A stretch of 64,000 nucleotides of DNA, taken from the NCBI RefSeq assembly GCF_000952855.1, contig NZ_JSVU01000007.1:1-64000 (forward strand), in the 5' to 3' direction. This stretch comes from Aequorivita vladivostokensis (GTDB lineage Bacteria > Bacteroidota > Bacteroidia > Flavobacteriales > Flavobacteriaceae). The notes beneath the pieces were generated by a model that saw only the letters and a program-made list of their open reading frames with translations, searched no databases and was not told the origin of the DNA. The number at the start of each line of letters is the position of its first letter. Within the stretch, counting starts at the first letter, position 1. The translations under genes and the position numbers were made by a program. Below are positions 60,482 to 64,000 of this stretch, piece by piece.

Positions 60482-61783
60482 TCATACCACTTTCTTTTTT
60501 AGAAATTTAATAATGAAAAATATAAGAGACAGCACCCCTATAAATACTCCCGTACCAATCATTTCATTTGCTGAAAGACTTGATAAAAAGTATAGAATTA
60601 TAGCAATTGCTATTATGGGAACCGCCCAACCTCCGGGAATTTTAAATCCGCCACCGTATTCTTTTTTAGAATTACGCAGCTTGATTACAGATAGTGCTAC
60701 ACCTAAATAAAGAATTAACATAGAACTACTAGCTATGACTGCCAATTGCTCAAAACTGCCAGAAACAGCCAGCATAAAGCCAATGGTTGCATAAATAATA
60801 ATGGATATGTATGGCGTAGCAAACGATTTGTGAATTTTGGAAAGTGCTTTTATTGGGATTACCTTATCTCTGGAAAGTGCGTAAACAATCCTTGGACTGT
60901 TAAGAATAGTGCCGCTCATATATCCAAACATAGAGATAACAGCGCCAACAATTAAAAGTATATATCCAAAATTGCCAAAAACTACTTTAGCGGTTTCTGC
61001 GAGTGGAGCCGCTGTAAAATTTGGTAAAGCATCGCCTAAAACGCCTTGTGAAACAGTTTGAATCAAGATATATACAACCGCAACAGTTGTAATACTTATT
61101 AAGATAGCCCTCGGAATTGTTCGTTTTGGGTTGACAACTTCCCCGCCAACAATAATTCCCGTTTCACAACCCTGAAAAGCAAAAAATAAAATAAGCGAGG
61201 TTTCACCCAATGTTTTGAGACTTGGCATATTTTGAAAATACAGGTTGCTTACCGATACATCTTTAAAGCCAATAGTAATTAGTAAAAGCAATGGTATTAG
61301 CTTTACAATTGTATTGAATTTCACCAAGCCTATGCCTTGTTTTAACCCAATTACATTGACGTAAACCAAACCATAAAAAAGAATAAATAAAAACAAAAAA
61401 CGGAGCCATCCGGTTTCAAATATTGGGTATGCTGATGCGACCACATTTACTAACGCATTTGAAACTGCGGCATCTGCAAACAAGTTGCTTCCAACGGCAA
61501 AAAAACCAGCTACAAAGCCAGCGTAATTTCCAAAAGCGGTTTCAATGTAGGTGTAGGGTCCCCCGGTGTTTGTAACTTTACTTCCAGCTTCTGCAAAGCA
61601 AAGCATTACCATTGCCATTAAAAGTCCGCAAAACAGATAAGCAATGATGCTGGATGCTCCCATATAACTTGCTACAATAGCAGGCAGCACAAAAATACCG
61701 GACCCGATGATGATGTTGACGATATTAGCCGATAAGCCGAATACACCAACTCTTCTTTTTAATCCTTCTTCTTTTTGAATCAT
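60482..61783 (-). CDS. APC-superfamily amino acid permease
   Basis: 433 residues from the ATG at 61783; the frame opens with GTG codons at 61813. Twelve or so membrane segments begin with VFGLSANIVNIIIGSGIFVLPA near 14-35, and GGPYTYIETAFGNYAGFVAGF near 73-93 follows; FFAFQGCETGIIVGGEVVNPKRTIPRA near 205-231 is a second typical block. It is a probable secondary amino acid transporter; substrate unknown. Confidence 0.88.
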   Translation of the reverse strand: MIQKEEGLKRRVGVFGLSANIVNIIIGSGIFVLPAIVASYMGASSIIAYLFCGLLMAMVMLCFAEAGSKVTNTGGPYTYIETAFGNYAGFVAGFFAVGSNLFADAAVSNALVNVVASAYPIFETGWLRFLFLFILFYGLVYVNVIGLKQGIGLVKFNTIVKLIPLLLLITIGFKDVSVSNLYFQNMPSLKTLGETSLILFFAFQGCETGIIVGGEVVNPKRTIPRAILISITTVAVVYILIQTVSQGVLGDALPNFTAAPLAETAKVVFGNFGYILLIVGAVISMFGYMSGTILNSPRIVYALSRDKVIPIKALSKIHKSFATPYISIIIYATIGFMLAVSGSFEQLAVIASSSMLILYLGVALSVIKLRNSKKEYGGGFKIPGGWAVPIIAIAIILYFLSSLSANEMIGTGVFIGVLSLIFFIIKFLKKKVV

Positions 61784-61807
61784 TTGTTGTTTGTTAGTTG
61801 AATTTTT

Positions 61808-61874
61808 CACCACAGAGGCACAGAGCGCACAGAGCGCACAGAGATTTCTTCGTGTTCTCTGTGTCTCTGTGGTG
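61808..61874. repeat. imperfect inverted repeat with 9-nt tandem units upstream of the permease
   Basis: 18-nt arms with one mismatch (61808-61825, 61857-61874); the left side carries two copies of cgcacagag. It lies between the MFS gene and the permease gene. It resembles the decamer spacer at 2520. Confidence 0.8.
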
Positions 61875-61942
61875 CTAATTTATTTTTTTCATTCGCATTG
61901 AAAACCCGAAAAAATTCCCGCAATGGATTTTCTTTTTTGAAA

Positions 61943-63307
61943 TCAATCTTTTAATACCGGTGGCGCCACGACCGTTTGTTTCAAAATAACAAAGCTATCC
62001 ACGGTCACCCGGTGTTTCTTAAAGTTTATAAGTTGAATAAGGATTATCATAATCACGGGCATAGCGGCTATAATGAGAAAGACGATTTCCCAAGTAAAAT
62101 TTGTTTTCAAGACCCCGAGCATTGCAGCCCCGGCAGCGCGCCCCATATTTGAAAGCGCCATATAAAGTGTGAATTGGGTCGCGGCAACGGTTTTCCAGCA
62201 AAGGTGCATGGCCGATGCGAACACCGCAATACACAAAAACGTATATAGCGTGTAATAGGAAAGGATAAAGGCGTAAACAATTAAATTATTGCCCCATAGA
62301 TTGGATAGGGATGCAAATACGGCTATAAGTAGGGTCAAGAAAAATAAATACAATGAAAGCATTTTGATTTTTCCAAAATAGTCCACCAAATAGCCCCCGA
62401 TGAACATGCCCAAAAAGCCTCCAATAACCGTTGTAATGGAAAATACATTTGAAAAATACGAATTTGTCCACCCCAATTCCTGAATGCTGAAAATAGGCAG
62501 TAGCGTGTCAATAAGTCCGAACATTAAACCCACGGCAAAAACCCCGAGGCCAAACACCAAGCTCGATTTTAACCGAAGAACCTTGTAAAGGCATTTAAAA
62601 ATGTGTTTCCAGCTCCGCAATTGTGTCTGCTTTGAATCTGGGGAAACTGCCCCGGCTGTCCAGGGCATTGTCTTTTCGCCGGGCCGTTCCTTAAAGTAAA
62701 TCGGGAAAAGCATAATGGTTGCCACCGCAATGGAAAGGGAAGAGATAGCCGTTGGGAAACCAAACGTATTGATAAGCCAAGTACCGATAAGCAAGGACGC
62801 CGAAATGCCAATGGTTTTCGCCCCCCACATAAGGCCATTGGCCCGGGCCTGTTCGTTCTCGGGAATTACATCCACGGCCATCCCATCGGTTGCCACGTCC
62901 TGAAATGCGCCGAAAAAACTGATGAAAAAACCCGCAACCATTAAGGCGGAGAGATTGTTCAATGGATCTGGAATCAACCCGATACATAAAAAACTTATAA
63001 TTAAACCAAGCTGCCCAAAAATGACCCACGGTCTTTTTCTGCCCATTGCCAACAGGGTGAAACGATCGATCAAAGGCGCAATCACAATTTTAAAGCTCCA
63101 TGGAATCCCAACAACCCCCACATAGGCTGCGATTTCCATGGCCGACTTGCCGTTCATCGCCAACCAGGCGGGAATTGCAAAAAAGGTAATGCCTTCGGGA
63201 ATTCCCTGGGCGATATAAAGTGCCGAAAAGGTAATATACCTGGTTAAGGCATTATCGGTTAAGATTCTGCCCAATCTTTTTTTTCTGATAATAGTTTCTT
63301 TTGCCAT
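61943..63307 (-). CDS. AmpG/PAT-like MFS transporter
   Basis: 454 residues with about 12 membrane segments. YIAQGIPEGITFFAIPAWLA near 31-50, PWSFKIVIAPLIDRFTLLAMGRKRPWV near 68-95 and FFGAFQDVATDGMAVDVIPENEQARANGLMWG (in pieces) near 135-165 match the AmpG/acetyl-CoA-transporter branch of the MFS. AmpG carries muropeptides; the substrate here is not established. Its upstream region holds a short palindrome at 63326-63343. Confidence 0.8.
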   Translation of the reverse strand: MAKETIIRKKRLGRILTDNALTRYITFSALYIAQGIPEGITFFAIPAWLAMNGKSAMEIAAYVGVVGIPWSFKIVIAPLIDRFTLLAMGRKRPWVIFGQLGLIISFLCIGLIPDPLNNLSALMVAGFFISFFGAFQDVATDGMAVDVIPENEQARANGLMWGAKTIGISASLLIGTWLINTFGFPTAISSLSIAVATIMLFPIYFKERPGEKTMPWTAGAVSPDSKQTQLRSWKHIFKCLYKVLRLKSSLVFGLGVFAVGLMFGLIDTLLPIFSIQELGWTNSYFSNVFSITTVIGGFLGMFIGGYLVDYFGKIKMLSLYLFFLTLLIAVFASLSNLWGNNLIVYAFILSYYTLYTFLCIAVFASAMHLCWKTVAATQFTLYMALSNMGRAAGAAMLGVLKTNFTWEIVFLIIAAMPVIMIILIQLINFKKHRVTVDSFVILKQTVVAPPVLKD

Positions 63308-63325
63308 GATTTTAGGTTTTAAGGG

Positions 63326-63349
63326 GGAGGATTAAAATCCTCCTTTTTT
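63326..63349 (+). repeat. palindrome followed by T-run
   Basis: Stem ggaggat/atcctcc (63326-63332, 63337-63343), loop of 4 nt, then a T-run on the plus strand. No plus-strand gene ends here, so it is recorded as a palindrome and not called a terminator. Confidence 0.6.
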
Positions 63350-63454
63350 ATTGGCGACATGGGGAAACTGCCTTTTCTGCTTGAATTTTGTTTGATTTAA
63401 ATTGTTAATGCCTACTCTTTTCAGTTTACGGCTTGCTCCGTTTTAGTTGAAAAT

Positions 63455-63871
63455 TTAATTTTCCATCGCCTCGGCCACTTTCTCGGTATCCAAAAACTGC
63501 TGAAATGCGACAACCTTTCCATCCTTGAGTGTCCAAAGATGTGCAACTTGGGCGTTATAGGTCTTTCCGGTTTTCTTTACTTTGGCATCATAACGAAGCG
63601 TTGCCAGCACTTGATCGTTGTCCATATTGTGCAATTTGATGTCTTCCAGTTTAAAATATTCGTGGTCCGCGCCAAGCCTTGCGAAAACGCCATTTAACAC
63701 CGCGTCCGGACCAATGTATGGATTGCCATCTGCAAGGGAATTGCTTTCGGCTTCATTCCAAACTATTTTTGGGTCCATGCTGGCGAGGACGGTTGGAATA
63801 TCGCCAACCGCAAAAGCTTTGTAAAGACCATCCACAGCGGCTATATTTTGAGCCGTATTTCCATTTTTCAT
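63455..63871 (-). CDS. NTF2/SnoaL-like protein, start uncertain
   Basis: 138 residues from the ATG at 63871. VDGLYKAFAVGDIPTVLASMDPKIVWNEAES near 14-44 and VAHLWTLKDGKVVAFQQFLDTEKV near the end are the two ends of a SnoaL-like fold (cone-shaped NTF2). The fold is used by small-molecule isomerases and binding proteins, so no reaction can be named. The frame is open for all 43 codons upstream to the window end without a stop and without another ATG, so the protein may begin outside this window. Confidence 0.75.
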   Translation of the reverse strand: MKNGNTAQNIAAVDGLYKAFAVGDIPTVLASMDPKIVWNEAESNSLADGNPYIGPDAVLNGVFARLGADHEYFKLEDIKLHNMDNDQVLATLRYDAKVKKTGKTYNAQVAHLWTLKDGKVVAFQQFLDTEKVAEAMEN

Positions 63872-64000
63872 CTCAACGCGGATAAGCTTGATGGTTTCTG
63901 TTTTACTCAGGTTTTCGGCTTGATGCGGCGCTTCGGCATTTTTGAATATGGTTAGCGGAAACCTTGGTTGTTCGGGGAATTTTCGCGAATCGAGAATTAC

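Noticed and set aside
63326-63349. Plus-strand terminator
   Set aside because: No plus-strand gene ends nearby, so it is recorded only as a palindrome.

Overview
The window looks like chromosomal DNA from a marine-type Flavobacteriaceae bacterium (Bacteroidota); I do not assign a genus. The reasons are: -7 promoter boxes of the form TAnnTTTG, few purine-rich ribosome binding sites, a type IX secretion (T9SS) C-terminal sorting domain, FecI/FecR/TonB receptor sets with an STN domain, a GYDIA-type GHMP kinase beside class II HMG-CoA reductase, a bTHX ribosomal protein, and a low to moderate G+C content. Nearly every base is accounted for. After the small genes and leader described here are added, no stretch above 300 bases lacks a gene.

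Layout. 1-373: the tail of an IS3-type transposase and a 7-nt repeat array. 378-10522: an Mpl-like ligase, PaiB-like flavoprotein, two family 2 glycosyltransferases, a DUF2784 protein, and a polyferredoxin/FAD oxidoreductase pair split by a REP-type (RAYT) transposase, then a GH113-like lipoprotein and a hemerythrin. 10609-18986: a run of minus-strand genes that reads as an arsenosugar pathway (AhpD-like protein, radical SAM ArsS, rhodanese, DUF2064 transferase, purine nucleoside phosphorylase, ArsM, PiT phosphate transporter, sterol-desaturase-like enzyme, DUF547 lipoprotein, TIGR04283-type glycosyltransferase). 19101-29184: envelope and housekeeping genes (outer-membrane protein, DUF488, tryptophan 2,3-dioxygenase, PpiD/SurA-type foldase, CBS/CorC protein, LptC, TPR protein, FadL-like barrel, CoaX). 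29330: tRNA-Phe. 29456-32114: mevalonate genes and two tiny genes including bTHX. 32200-39108: a complete trpEGDCFBA operon preceded by a leader peptide MNTFTQNTWWWKNLRKIS and an intrinsic terminator, a classical attenuator. 39251-41318: four thiol-redox/rhodanese proteins. 41440-47728: mixed genes ending with argS. 47947-51966: FecI/FecR/TonB receptor system. 52070-58487: lipocalin-like multi-domain lipoproteins (one broken by a single TAG) and an envelope redox operon (haem c lipoprotein, YceI, OB-fold protein, beta-barrel, T9SS cupredoxin). 58563-64000: carbonic anhydrase, DUF3472, two transporters and an NTF2-like protein.

Two kinds of small repeat run through the window. One is a 33-bp nested palindrome: four copies of an AGACCT-type hexamer in alternating orientation with 3-nt spacers. 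I found six copies. Two flank the RAYT gene, one is inserted in frame (exactly 11 codons) in a glycosyltransferase, one forms the tail of trpF, and one sits between trpB and trpA. The other kind is arrays of diverged heptamers held in strict 7-nt register (up to 19 units), often lying exactly between a stop codon and the next start codon. Most junctions of the trp operon carry one or other kind.

The best candidates for closer study are the trp attenuator, the RAYT/33-bp palindrome system and its protein-coding insertions, the arsenosugar cluster, the heptamer arrays and the haem/cupredoxin operon. All function calls come from motif recognition by eye; no database search was run.
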